NCBI RefSeq assembly: GCF_000003195.3
Contig: NC_012873.2
Coordinates: forward strand, 3,867,894 to 3,931,893
Direction of reading: 5' to 3'
From: Sorghum bicolor
Taxonomy: Eukaryota > Streptophyta > Magnoliopsida > Poales > Poaceae
Length of the DNA stretch: 64,000 nt
The translations under genes and the position numbers were made by a program. The notes under the pieces were generated by a model that saw nothing but the letters and a program-made list of their open reading frames with translations, searched no databases and was not told the origin of the DNA. How positions within the stretch are numbered: position 1 is the stretch's first letter; every line of letters begins with the position of its first letter. Shown here one piece after another: positions 1 through 11,244 of the stretch.

Positions 1-2942
1 AAGCTCATCAACACTAGGAGTGGCCTGCAATCTCTGCGCATAGAGTTCACGCGCACGGTTCATTGTCTGCATGAGCGCTTGTTCACCACCTTGAGATCTT
101 ATGGCCAGGAGAACCTGCATAGTTTCATAACATGAGAATCAATATAACAGATACAGATGAATGGGCATGAAATGAGACAAATGAGTCTCAACGAAACAAG
201 ATAAAGTTCAAAAGGTTAATAATTACCACAAGGCTCATCATTGGGATCTATACGAACAAAATTGAAACAGCCTTCCAGAAGGAATCAAAATAGAAATTAT
301 GCATTTCAATAGACCAGAATGCTTGTCACATTACCAATGTTTGATTCATTACCAGAACAAATCCTACAGTGTTATTATGAGGGACACATCAATCATAAGA
401 TCCCACAGGAAACAGCTAAGGCATAATCTTATATTGCGTAAATGTTGGTCTAAAAAAATCAGTTACACTAACATAGGCACATAGCTATGGTGCAGGCAGG
501 AAGCACTAATGACAGAGTGTGGTGTTGCAGTTGAGAAGTAATTAGCCTACTACTCCAATCCACAGAGAAGACGTGCATTTCATTCGATCCATGTGATACA
601 TCAGGTAATATGCTATACATGTCTAATCCAAACAAGATACGGAAATTCCAATTTAACCATCGCACACTAATACATATAGAGAAAGATTTGTTTAGGCCTA
701 TATTGCCCTGTACTCCTGTGTAAATTTAGTACAGTATACTCAAATAATTTTATGAGGGTACCAAACACTAATTGTGGGCTGTGGCTTTCTTCTTCAACTT
801 TTCCCAAACCAACCTTCTACTTTTACCCTTACTCACCAATATAAGGGCTCGACGGTCATTTTTAACAGGTCAAATCCAAAATGATTGATATTGAATGGAA
901 GAACAAACATTATCAACTGTGCCCTGCACATATGGGATAGGACACCAGTTTTACACAAATATAAGACCACGAAGCAAGCTAAGGTGTACCCAAGCTGTCG
1001 TGAGTCTAGATCACATTCCGCTGTGTTAAGCATTTTATCCAAATCAAAAGTCTCTGATGAACTCTTAATGTTCAACCAACAGGAACATAAATTTGCTAAC
1101 TAGTAAAGTTCACCACATAGGGCTAGTTAGTCTGAGTGGTTCCTTGAGGCAGCCCTCAAGCCGGTGACCCGGGTTCGATCCCCGGCATTGGCACCCGGAG
1201 GCCCCTGTGTTGGCCTTCCTTGTGAAAGAAAAAAAAGAGGGAAATAAGACCTCTTAAATCTCGATTTGACTTGGCTGCTTGAGCTTAAGTAGCAGGCCCT
1301 TACATGGGACACCATCAATGGTCAGATAATGCATTGCCGTCTTAAACTCTGCATCACAAACAAAATTACAGTCTACAAGTTCTACAGATAAAACACAGAC
1401 CATACCCAGAGTTGCGAGAACATTTAAAATCCAATAGTAAGCTAAAAAGAAAAGTAAATGAATTCCCATGTTATATAGGGGAAGGAAAAGTGTACTTTCA
1501 CAATATGCCACCACCCCAAAAGTTTCAGGATATGCTACTTCATGCCTCATTGTCATACCGAAAAGGGCCGATTCAGTGGGATATGGAAGTGACAATGCCT
1601 TATTCTTAAGTTTTAGAGGAGTGTCATATATCCTCATAAGACCCAAAAGTAAATATAAAGTACACATGGAGACAGGTAGAATTAACATTGGGACCTTAAA
1701 AAAAGGTTAACCTTATGGCAGTGCGAGAGCTGACAAGAAGTCAGGCAACCAAACATCGACTGTATTTAATTAAAGCCGTATGGACAACAGGCTTACAGAT
1801 GGTAGTCATTGATTTTTCCAGACCGTTCATGTTCAGAATTGGAAAAAAAAAACAAAAAACGGATAAAACTCTAACGGAAAGGGCTTGGACTGTATTTGAA
1901 ACACGACTTACGTCCCAAATCAGCCATGCATGCAATGCCAGCAGAGCTAGGCACAAATGCACGGAGAGCACATAAATCAAAAGTATAGCGAGGGATACGA
2001 TACATGAGTTGACAATGATCAAAACGGCAGCTTTTCATTACTTGGCAACTACATGTGTCTATCAACATTCACCGATGCCTTTGGTTCTTACTCGCTGTGC
2101 CACTGAAAATTTGATGGTGAATCACATATTGAAATGGTGAGGTACATGATGCGCTTAAAAGACCACGAGCAAACAGCACACTGCAAGTGAGGATTCTGGA
2201 AACACACATTTTGGTAAGGATAAGTTACAAGAGTTCCAGACAAAGGATAAATGCAGTAGTTAGGATGTGTGTGCATAAAGCCACGATTTCCTTTCTTCCC
2301 TTCTTGAGGAGAACCTGGAAAGTACTCCTTTCGCTCGCCCAAGAAACAGGCAGACAACAACAACATATTCGGAAGGGATAGCTGCAAAAGTAGCAAGGCA
2401 CCTAAGCACCTACCCGTAGCATCATCCTCTAGAACGAATCGTACCTAATCAATCCCAAACCCTAAGACCTAGAACGGATCACACCTAAACCTCCCTTCGG
2501 CCTCTCCGCGCGAAACCTCAAGCCGGATGGATAACGCCATCGGGAGCACGGCCCAAAACGAGATCGAACCAGGGGAACCTCACCGCGAATCCGCGATCGT
2601 CTAACCACGCGATTGATCAGCTTCCAATACGTACGATACGTGACGGGAAAAAACACCACGGATTCCCCATTTCATCGCCGGACACCGGGCAACGGTGGAG
2701 ACGAACGCGAGACTGACAGCACGTGAAATGGAGACCGAACGGAGAAGGGGAGAGAGGGGGAGGGTTCTCACCGCCTGCAGAGCGAGGGACGGCTTGCCCT
2801 CCTCGAGCAGCCCGCGGGCGCGGGACAGCATGCTCCACCCCTCCCCAACCGCTGCCGGCGCCGGAGCGACCGCCGGAGCCGGAGGCTGGGGCGCGGGGTC
2901 CATCTCCATCTCGACGTCGGGCGGGTCCATCGGCGGCGCCAT
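1..2942 (-). CDS. Unrecognised conserved plant protein, 5' portion (two exons, runs off the left edge)
   Basis: Exon 1 is 2942-2772 (57 codons), starting MAPPMDPPDVEMEMD, then an Ala/Pro-rich stretch, then a helical segment ending KPSLALQA at a strong donor (GTGAGA from 2771). Exon 2 begins at 114 after an AG at 116-115 and reads VLLAIRSQGGEQALMQTMNR and onward, phase 0, open to the window edge. The join SLALQA/VLLAIRSQGGE is smooth and looks like conserved plant sequence, so I believe the model, but I do not know the family's function. The N-terminus is acidic and proline-rich with no signal peptide or membrane segment. The 2.66-kb intron carries a SINE-like element and otherwise nothing I can identify. 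The remaining exons and the stop lie outside the window. Confidence 0.75.
1117..1240 (+). mobile_element. tRNA-derived SINE-like element in the intron of the first gene
   Basis: The segment has a pol III box A-like motif (TAGTCTGAGTGG near 1128-1139) and a perfect box B (GGTTCGATCCC near 1171) on a CCGG...CCGG stem. A short GC-rich body and an A-rich tail (GTGAAAGAAAAAAAAGAGG, about 1222-1240) follow. The D and anticodon arms do not fold as a real tRNA and there is no plausible anticodon loop, so I call a SINE rather than a tRNA gene. I could not find a target-site duplication, so the edges are approximate. Confidence 0.55.
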
Positions 2943-3189
2943 CGATCTCGCTCGCCGCTTCTCTCCTGTGCTTCGCCGCCGCGGGGAACAGTTCGCTGCT
3001 GGGTGCTGGCGGACGACGGCTGCGGCTGCGGCTGCGGTGCCAGCGCCACGCCTCCAGATGCTTCCAGCCAGGTGTGCGTGGCGGCTTTTATGGGTTGTCG
3101 AGTCTTTGGTCTAGTTCCAGATTCCAGACTGAGAAACAAAGGAAGCTACCGCCCGTTTTCTTTGGATAAAACGCCTAAAAAAATCAAAA

Positions 3190-4490
3190 TGTCCGTTCAT
3201 AGAACTTTCGATGCTAGAGACTAGCAATGTAGGGTTTAAGATGTAGAAGAGGTGTGTAACTATCTCTATTAGATATGAACCGAGCTTCAGGTAGGGAAGA
3301 AACATGTGACATAAGTAATAAAGACAAAAAGATGGCGGAAGTATTGCGCGCCACAACTGAGTAACACACGGCGGTGGTAAATGAGATAGTAAGGTGATAA
3401 GAACTTACCCGCCACCGGTGATGGATATCCAGTTAAATGGTGAAAGGGTAGTAAATATGGGACGCGTCTAGATCCTTCGCTATGGTACTTTGTTGAGCAA
3501 TAACGTGTGTTTGATTCCCTCGTTCAAGCTTCTCGGAAACTATATTGCCAAGGTTTGCTCATTCACGTAGGAGAGCCAGATCAGCTCGCCCGAGAGGGCA
3601 AGATCCTTGTTTCATGCAGCGAGCATAGCGAGGCGAGGCAATGTGTCACTAGAACCAAGAACACTCTATATGATGGTTAGGACAATTGCATACTTCTCTT
3701 TGACCTTTTCTTTTGACTCCTCTTCATATTCCTCTTTTTAATCTCTGCCATTTTTATCCATAGGCAGCAATTGTTGTGTGTGTGCTTGTGTGTGGAGAGG
3801 AAGGTTGGCTTGAGAGGAGTCTCATTGTTCAAGCTGGGAAGGATGACTTGAATCCCCATCCACCGCCCATTTGAAAAACCCTCACTCTAATGTCTTGATC
3901 ACCACTATCCAAAAAGATCAGTTTAGCTATACATTACACCTAGGTGGTTAGGAAATTTCATTGTTCTCTTTTCTAAAAAAATCATCGTTCTCTATAGAAC
4001 TTTCAAGGGTAAGTTAGGAATTAAGGGTTTAAGATAAGTAAAAGGAGTTAGTGTAACTATCTATAGTAAACCTAAACGGAGCTTTGGAGGCAATAGAGTA
4101 ACACATGACGGTGATAATTGAAACAACTTTGTGGCGACGACGTTGCCCACCACACCTGAGTACACATGTGGTAGTGGTAAATGAGAAACCAAGATGATGG
4201 GGACATTGCCTGCCACATATGATTAACACGTGGTGATGGTAAAGAGACAGCAAGGTGGCAAAGATGTTTCGCGCGGTAGGCAATAATGGAGATTTGGTTA
4301 GACGATGGAAGAGTAGTGGCAACTACTAGTAGCAAATATAGGATGACCGATTATAATGGTTCGGTACTTCTCTTTGATCTTTTATTTTCCCTCCTCTTCA
4401 TATTCATATTTTTTTCTCTTCGCCTTTTTATCCATACATAGAAGTTGTGTTGCGCGTGCTTGTGCGTGGGCTTTGTAGAGCCTTTTTTAG
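3190..4490. repeat. Diverged tandem duplication, two copies of about 500-690 bp
   Basis: Copy 1 (about 3190-3880) and copy 2 (about 3985-4490) share a series of blocks in the same order: ATAGAACTTTC, GGGTTTAAGAT, GTGTAACTATCT, GAGTAACACA, GGTAAATGAGA, TACTTCTCTTTGA and CCTCTTCATATTC, then TTTATCCATA before a GT-rich run. Copy 2 also contains internal subrepeats of roughly 60 bp built on TGGTGGTAAA-like text. I see no coding potential. It is probably an old non-coding tandem duplication or part of an unrecognised element. Confidence 0.6.
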
Positions 4491-4579
4491 ATTAGCTAGA
4501 GGTAAAAACTAGTATAAATTAACTAGGCTAGCCAATAATTGGTTAAAATTTTGGCTCTAGAATTAGCTCAATTATTAGG

Positions 4580-5600
4580 TGCTTGTTCATAGGTAAAACC
4601 TATTTTACCTCACTAAACTATCCTTGAAGTTTAGTTTTCTCACTTAATTCTAAAATCAGGTAAACCACCACTCTTAACATTTAAAACCGTTTATTTTACC
4701 TCCCTGACTCGGTTATAGGTGGGTTCAAAGGTGGTTTTTATCCTTTTTATTTATTTTGGCTAAATTTTTAAAAAACCATAGTAAATCATAAAAAAATAAT
4801 TTTTTTGGACTCCACATGAGTAGATATACACAGTGAATATACAAAATGATATGTTTTAGTATAAAGTTTTTGTTGTAGCTTTAGATCTATGCTTTCTTGT
4901 AATTAATTCAAAGCTGCAGTTTCTATGATCCAATTATGGTGAAAATCTTATGATGGTATAATTAGTATATGATTGATACGTAGTTAAAAATTTATGTTCA
5001 TTGGATCATGTATAAATGAGTTATAAATTTTTTTAGTTTTATGCATGTTAAAGAGTTTTAAAATAGTTAAAATTGTGTAATAATAGAAATGCATATGAAA
5101 TTTTTACTACAGTTAAAGCATACAATATTGAGACTACCATAAAAATTTGCCATAATTGGACTATAGAAACCACAATTATGAATTAATTACAAAAAAAGCA
5201 ATAGATCTAAAGCTACAGTAAAAACTTTATACTCAAACATAACGTATTATATGTTTATTATGTGCATCTAGTCATGTGGACTCCAAAGCAATATATTTTA
5301 TATTTCTTTTGCTGTGATTTACTATGATTTTTTAAATATTCAGCTAAAATAATAGAAAAAGATAAAACTATCGTTGAAAATCACGTATAACTGGGTCAGA
5401 GAAATGATTTCAAAAGTTGAGAGAGGTGATTTACCCGATTTTCAAGTTTAGAGAGGAAAATTGAACTTCAAGAATAGTTATGAGAAAAAAACAAAAATAC
5501 AAGTCTATTTAGTTACAGTCTTATCCGGTTTTCGAGTTCACGAGAAAAACTAAACTTTGAGAATAGTTCATGGAGAAAAAGACAAAAGTATAAGCCCATC
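4580..5600. repeat. Large foldback (inverted-repeat) element, arms of about 450 bp
   Basis: The reverse complement of about 5065-5500 aligns along its length with 4590-5030. Shared landmarks in order are GAAGTTTAGTTTTC, the GACTCCACATGA block (left 4809, right arm inverted near 5270-5282), TATAAAGTTTTTGTTGTAGC, TTTAGATCTATGC, TGTAATTAATTCA and CCAATTATGG. The short spacer is near 5030-5060. The right end carries a second partial copy of the outermost segment (about 5480-5590). It is AT-rich and non-coding, and it ends about 300 bp upstream of the O-fucosyltransferase start. This is the architecture of a foldback MITE. A transcript through it would form a long imperfect hairpin. Confidence 0.75.
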
Positions 5601-5864
5601 ATGTTACAATCCGGAGGTTTCACAAAGTAAGCCCACTTCAAAAAAAAACAGTAAGCCCAAAGAAAACATGGCCTTTACTCGGCCCATCTCCGCCGCCATG
5701 CCGTGCTGCTCACTCACTGTCAGCCTGCCGCCGGTCTGGTCTGCGGTCTGCCACAGCTCGCCACGGCCGCGAGCGGCGAGAGCGACAGTGCGAACAGGCT
5801 CGTCAGCCAACAGGAATCAAGTGCACATTCCCACTCCCGCGCGCCGCGGCCGGTGGCGGCGGCC

Positions 5865-8800
5865 ATGGCTGAGCTGCGGCACTCGGCGGCGGCGCGTGCG
5901 TCCAACTCCCCCGCCAAGCGCGACTCCGACGCCTCCGCCGCGTCGTCCCCCTTCCTCCCCTCCCCCTCCACCCGCGGCAGCCGCGGCGGCGACGACGACG
6001 ACGACGGCAAGGACGTCCACCGCTCGTCCCCTCTCCTGTCGCACCACCACCACAAGCGCGCCCACCTGCTGACGTCCCCGTTCCGCTCCCTCCTCGCACT
6101 GGAGGACCCCAGGTCCCCCGCCGCCTCGTCCTCCTACCGGATCCTGCTTGCCCTCCTCGCGCTCCTCCTCGCCGCTGGGATCTTCTGCGCGCCCTTGCTC
6201 TGGTCCCGCCTTGTGAGCTCCTGGCCCCTCCAGTGTCTTCCCAATGCTATTCAATTTCGTCAGGATTACGACTTGTCACTGACATTCTGTGTTGGTGTTG
6301 CCCGTCTGATCCTAGAACACGCCGTACTTGTGCCACAAGGAGGGGATCACGCTCCACTGCCCTGAGGTGAAGTGTGCTTCATTGCTCCAAGGGTTTTGGG
6401 ACTCATGCTTGCTTCAGGAGCATTTTGTCTGAAGAATTTCTGCTTTGGGTGCAGACGAAGGAACCCCCATCTCTATGGGAGAATCCACGTGCTGCCACTA
6501 CATCTTGGAAGCCCTGTGCAGAGCGACGCAGCAATGAGCCCTCAGGCGAGTATACCTTTCATGCTTCTTATAAAGACAGCCATGTAGCATACATATATTG
6601 CATCCCTACTTTATACATCACCCTGATCACTTTGAGGTCAATAACCTACATTGTGCAAATTTCGATCTCCCAGAGCTAGTGTTTACTGATCTAGTTCAGA
6701 AACTGAATTTCCTATGTCTCAGGAACTCGTCTAATTGTTATATGTAGTTTCATGTTAGATGATGGATTTATGAGACAGCACATCTAATGTCTGTTTCCTT
6801 TCATGACTGGGTCCCTACTAAGTGATGATATCATAAATTTCTATATCATGCAGATGTCCCATCAGTAAATGAAACCTCTGGGTATATTTTTATCCATGCT
6901 GAGGGAGGACTAAACCAGCAACGCATAGCTGTATGTATGCACTTCTGTCCCTCAGCCTTCCTCATCTAGTTGTGTGTGAGTGCTAATTGCAATATACAAG
7001 CCTAGGTTTGATTATTTTCCTGTTGGCGTGGCTGCTGCTCATTGCTCAACCATATAAGTACAATACCCCTTGAATATAAGTTTTTTGGTTCTCCCTTGGC
7101 AGATCATGCCAGTTTCTTGAGCTTGTCCATTAGTTTTCTAATAAATGGAATTGGGTTTTAGCTACTTCTCTCAAAAAGTGAACAATTTGAATTTCAGATG
7201 TCTGTTGTTTTTGCAGATATGTAATGCTGTTGCAATTGCCAAAATAATGAGAGCAACGCTTATTTTGCCTGTTCTGAAGCAGGACCAAATTTGGAAAGAC
7301 CAGACGTAAGTATTATTTCCTGTTCCGAATTCTAATGTATTCTTCTTGTCTATTTCCCTGCCGATATTTAATAGATAATTGTATCATATAAAGTCTTGTT
7401 AACTAGAACTTAAGCTGTCCACAAAACTAAGACGACTATTTTAGGTCCTACTTTCATTGAAAGTTTTGCTCAAAATATGTGTAATGGAATTTTGTTAGCT
7501 TAAAATCCTTGTAACACTTAATGATTTTTCATACTATCATCTATAGATGATTGTATCTGTCATTCTGTTACAGAGACATCAAAGTATGCTTCTGGAAATG
7601 GAAGTCAGTGCTTCATTTCTCATGCTTCACCTGTGATTGTAGTATTGTCCTATCATATAACGTCCTTCAATGAGGAAATCCGCTATGATGCTTCTGTGCG
7701 TTGCTAGTAAACTAGTGATTATTGGGACATCAAACAAAAAACATATGTGTTATTTGCAGTTGGGGTTTCCCCCCTGCTACTACTCTTCAGAAAAAAAGTG
7801 TTAGTTGCTGTTGTGGTTTCCCCCCTGCTACTCCTCTTAAAAAAACGTGTTAGTTGATCGGACCAAATGCAGATCAATGTACTTTTACCTGAAAAATCTG
7901 TCACCGTTCTTAAATAGTTTAATTTGTAATTGATAAACAGCCAAGAAAAATAATAAACTATGCTAATTTTGGTTGCTCCAAACCACTTTACGGAGTATAA
8001 TGATAATAATTAATAGATAGTTGAATCATTTGGCATCTTTGAACTAGGTTATGTAGTCACAAAACTTGCAAGGACAGGAATTTCCAGTATCAGGCATATT
8101 TAGTCTGAACTTTTCTTGATCTCATACTGACCATCCTGTACTGAAGTAATTCCTTTGAGCACTTTGACATGATATGACCTACTTAAATACATTATTTACT
8201 TTCTGCCAGATTGTCATGGTCTGAGAACTTATATCTTCTCTGCAGGAAATTTGAAGATATCTTTGATGTTGATCATTTTATAAATTATTTGAAGGATGAT
8301 GTACGGATTGTCCGAGATATCCCTGACTGGTTCACAGAGAAGGATGAGCTGTTTACCAGTATAAAGTAGGTGTTTTTTTACTCTCTGTTTCAATTACCTG
8401 AATTTTTGTTGGCAATGAATGATGTATTAATATTTGCTACTTTATATCATCAGGAATAGTTCTTTATGGTTTTGATGGTATTATCTCAATAGGGTGGGAA
8501 AATTTAAAGAAATTCATGTTGCTATATATGACATAAATCTCAACTGCCCATGCATTCTAAGCTGTTGTTTTGAACCAGTCTTTCCTTGTTTTTTTTCACA
8601 GAATAAAATCTTGATGAGGTATGACAACTGTTTGGTTATATTATGTCCTCTATGCAGTTCAGTTTAAAATGTGGCCAATTGAACAATATTATCAGGTATA
8701 ACTAGATGAAGTGAAGTATATACATGCCAATAAAAATATTTGGTTATATACAGCTTATCCAACATTCTGCTATATTAAGACAATTTTGTGAACTTCTCCT

Positions 8801-10532
8801 GAAATCAAAGTGAAGACAACTCTTTTCTTTCCATTAGCTGCTGTGCTGTTGTCTTATGTTCGATGTTCTAAAAATATGCTCTCTGCACTCATCCTTATAT
8901 GACTGGAAATTTCTTTATGCTTGACTGAATATTCATATTTCCATGATATGCATTGAATTATGGGTCTGTAACAGGCGTACTGTGAAGAACATCCCAAAGT
9001 ATGCTTCAGCACAGTTTTATATTGACAATGTACTTCCAAGGATCAAAGAGAAAAAGATAATGTCTATCAAGCCATTTGTCGACAGGTTGGGGTAAGTAAA
9101 CTTTTGAGTGCAACATTTTGGTGTTTTTTTTTCCAGTTCATGTTAATTTTGTGATTCAGAACACCTGGTCAGCTTAAAGTGCTGTGGTAAAGGGAGCATT
9201 ATTCTTTTCTTTTGTTCTTTGTTCTGTGCAATGGTCATATCTTTTGCATTGATATGCTGTCAATGGAACAATCTGAAGCTAATGTGAAATTTCAATGTCC
9301 AGATATGATAATGTACCAATGGAGATTAACCGGCTAAGATGCAGAGTAAACTATCACGCATTAAAGTTCCTACCTGATATTGAGGAAATGGCCGATAAGC
9401 TTGCAGCAAGAATGAGGAACAGAACTGGCAACATAAATCCATACATGTATGTTATTAACTATCCTTTTTGTTGGATGATATTGTGTACAGTAGAGCTTGT
9501 ATCTAACCAAGACATTATCCAATGCAGCTGAAGTTCACAATCAAACACTGACATTTTTTTTTATTAAAGGGCTCTTCACCTGAGATTTGAAAAAGGAATG
9601 GTGGGGCTTTCTTTCTGTGATTTTGCTGGCACACGGGAGGAGAAGGCGATGATGGCCGCTTACAGGCAGAAAGAATGGCCAAGGCGCTACAAGGTGACGC
9701 AAATCTTGACTAGATATATCTGTTACATTGGACTGAGAAAGAAGACCTGGGAGAAATGAAGCACGGACATTTTTTTGAGCAATCTATGAAGCACGGACAT
9801 TATAATGCCATTCTAACGATTTTCTCTTCTTTTTATCTGCATGCAGAATGGATCCCATCTGTGGCCACTGGCACTGCAGAAGAGAAAAGAAGGCCGTTGC
9901 CCTCTTGAGCCCGGTGAGATTGCTGTGATCCTGCGCGCACTGGGGTACACGAGCGGAACACAAATATACGTCGCCTCAGGGCAAGTGTACGGCGGCAAGA
10001 ACCGGATGGCTCCCCTCAGGAACATGTTCCCCAACTTGGTAGGCACAGGCACAAATCCACAGCTCAGTGGCAACACATTGTTTGCTTGAACCCGTGAAAC
10101 CAAATGGACACCCTATAATTATAATTATTCTATCAAAGCTGAAACCAGTAAGCCATTGCCGTGCATTTGCAGGTGACGAAGGAGGAGCTGGCGAGCGCGG
10201 AGGAGCTGGCGCCATTCCGGCGGCACGTGACGAGCCTGGCGGCGCTGGACTTCCTGGTGTGCCTGCGGTCGGACGTGTTCGTGATGACGCACGGCGGCAA
10301 CTTCGCCAAGCTCATCATCGGGGCGCGACGCTACGCGGGGCACCGCCTCAAGTCGGTGAAGCCCGACAAGGGCCTCATGTCCAAGTCCCTGGGCGACCCC
10401 GACATGGGCTGGGCCTCCTTCGCGGAGGACGTCGTCGTCACGCACCGCACGCGGACGGGCCTCCCCGAGCCCACCTTCCCCAGCTACGATCTCTGGGAGA
10501 ACCCGCTCACGCCCTGCATGTGCAGGGCCTGA
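5865..10532 (+). CDS. O-fucosyltransferase family protein (GDP-fucose protein O-fucosyltransferase, plant DUF246 type)
   Basis: Eleven exons give 570 aa: 5865-6212, 6316-6366, 6455-6545, 6854-6930, 7217-7305, 8246-8365, 8975-9091, 9303-9446, 9570-9693, 9847-10038 and 10173-10532. All phases agree across the joins. The protein is a predicted type II Golgi membrane protein: a Ser/Asp-rich cytosolic tail, one membrane segment (about residues 91-113, RILLALLALLLAAGIF), then the lumenal catalytic domain. Family hallmarks are FIHAEGGLNQQR, HLRFEKGM, GGKNRMAPLRNMFPN and FVMTHGGNFAKLI. These proteins are thought to transfer or bind fucose in cell-wall or glycoprotein metabolism; the substrate of this member cannot be read from sequence. 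The start at 5865 is preferred (context GGCCATGGC). An in-frame ATG at 5703 would add 54 low-complexity residues. Intron 3 is a GC-AG intron. Confidence 0.93.
6546..6853 (+). other. GC-AG intron (intron 3 of the O-fucosyltransferase gene)
   Basis: Exon 3 ends ...GAGCCCTCAG at 6545 and the intron opens GCGAGT rather than GT. Joining 6545 to 6854 gives the conserved reading PSDVPSVNETSGYIF. The nearest GT donor, four bases downstream, shifts the frame and meets a stop within a few codons. The CAG/GCGAGT context fits the strong consensus expected of GC donors. Confidence 0.8.
7741..7857 (+). repeat. Two-copy tandem repeat of about 55 bp inside an O-fucosyltransferase intron
   Basis: The block GGTTTCCCCCCTGCTACT, followed by CTCTT, an A-run and GTGTTAGTTG, occurs twice in succession (first from about 7758, second from about 7817). 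The repeat lies in the long intron between exons 5 and 6. I see no function. Confidence 0.6.
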
Positions 10533-10799
10533 GAGGTTGGCCCTCCTGCTGTGCTGAGTCCTCCGTCTTCTCGAGCCTTCTTCCCCTAGGTAGTAGTCCG
10601 TAGCCACTCCCATCAGCATTTCAGCAAGTACTATATGCTTCCATTTGTTAAGCACCTACGATTTTCTATGTATTTTGCTGGCCTAATCTGTAGTTTCACA
10701 TAGTAGATCAGTTCTTGCTGAAAATGTCTTGGACAAAGCAGTGAATGAAGATAATATCAGTAACCTGCTTTCCCAAAACACCTTTGGGATTTACCAAAT

Positions 10800-10996
10800 T
10801 AAGATCCTATTTGGTTTCCAAAAATTTATAAGATTCTTCGATTTTTATAGAGTATTAAATATAAATTTAAAAAATTAACTAATTACGTAATTTATATGTA
10901 GTTTATGAATCTGATTATTTTATAATTAGACAGTAATTACTAAATAATGAAACTACTACTGAACAAAAATTAAAATTTTGGGGAACTAAACGAGGA
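10800..10996. mobile_element. MITE-like element upstream of the PV42a-like gene
   Basis: An AT-rich segment begins CCTATTTGGTTTCCAAAAA and ends TTTTGGGGAACTAAACGAGG, so its ends are imperfect inverted repeats related to the TTGTTTAGTTC family found elsewhere in the window. The interior (AGTATTAAATATAAATTT) also resembles that family. It is more diverged than the other copies and I could not define a target-site duplication. It ends about 250 bp upstream of the next gene's start codon. Confidence 0.45.
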
Positions 10997-11244
10997 GCCA
11001 AGAAATGACTCTGAGATTTGGCTGCCGACATGATGTGGGATACCGTGAACTCGCTAGTCGTGACGTTTCTTTCCACGCGGCAGCTCGGGAGAGCCATGCG
11101 CCTCTCCGCTCGCCACGTTCTCCTGCAACTCGAAGCACTCAAAAGCTATTAAGAACTGGATTGGTTCTCGATCGAATCCAACAAGAACAGAAGAGAGACG
11201 AGAGTAGCAGAGCAGCTAGAAAGGAAGGAGTGGTCAGGTCAGCA

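Noticed and set aside
1117..1195. Possible tRNA gene (perfect box B)
   Set aside because: The acceptor and anticodon arms do not form and no anticodon is defined; the A-rich tail points to a SINE.
5803..6254. Long minus-strand openings across the first O-fucosyltransferase exon
   Set aside because: Gly/Arg/Val-rich antisense shadows of a GC-rich coding exon on the plus strand.
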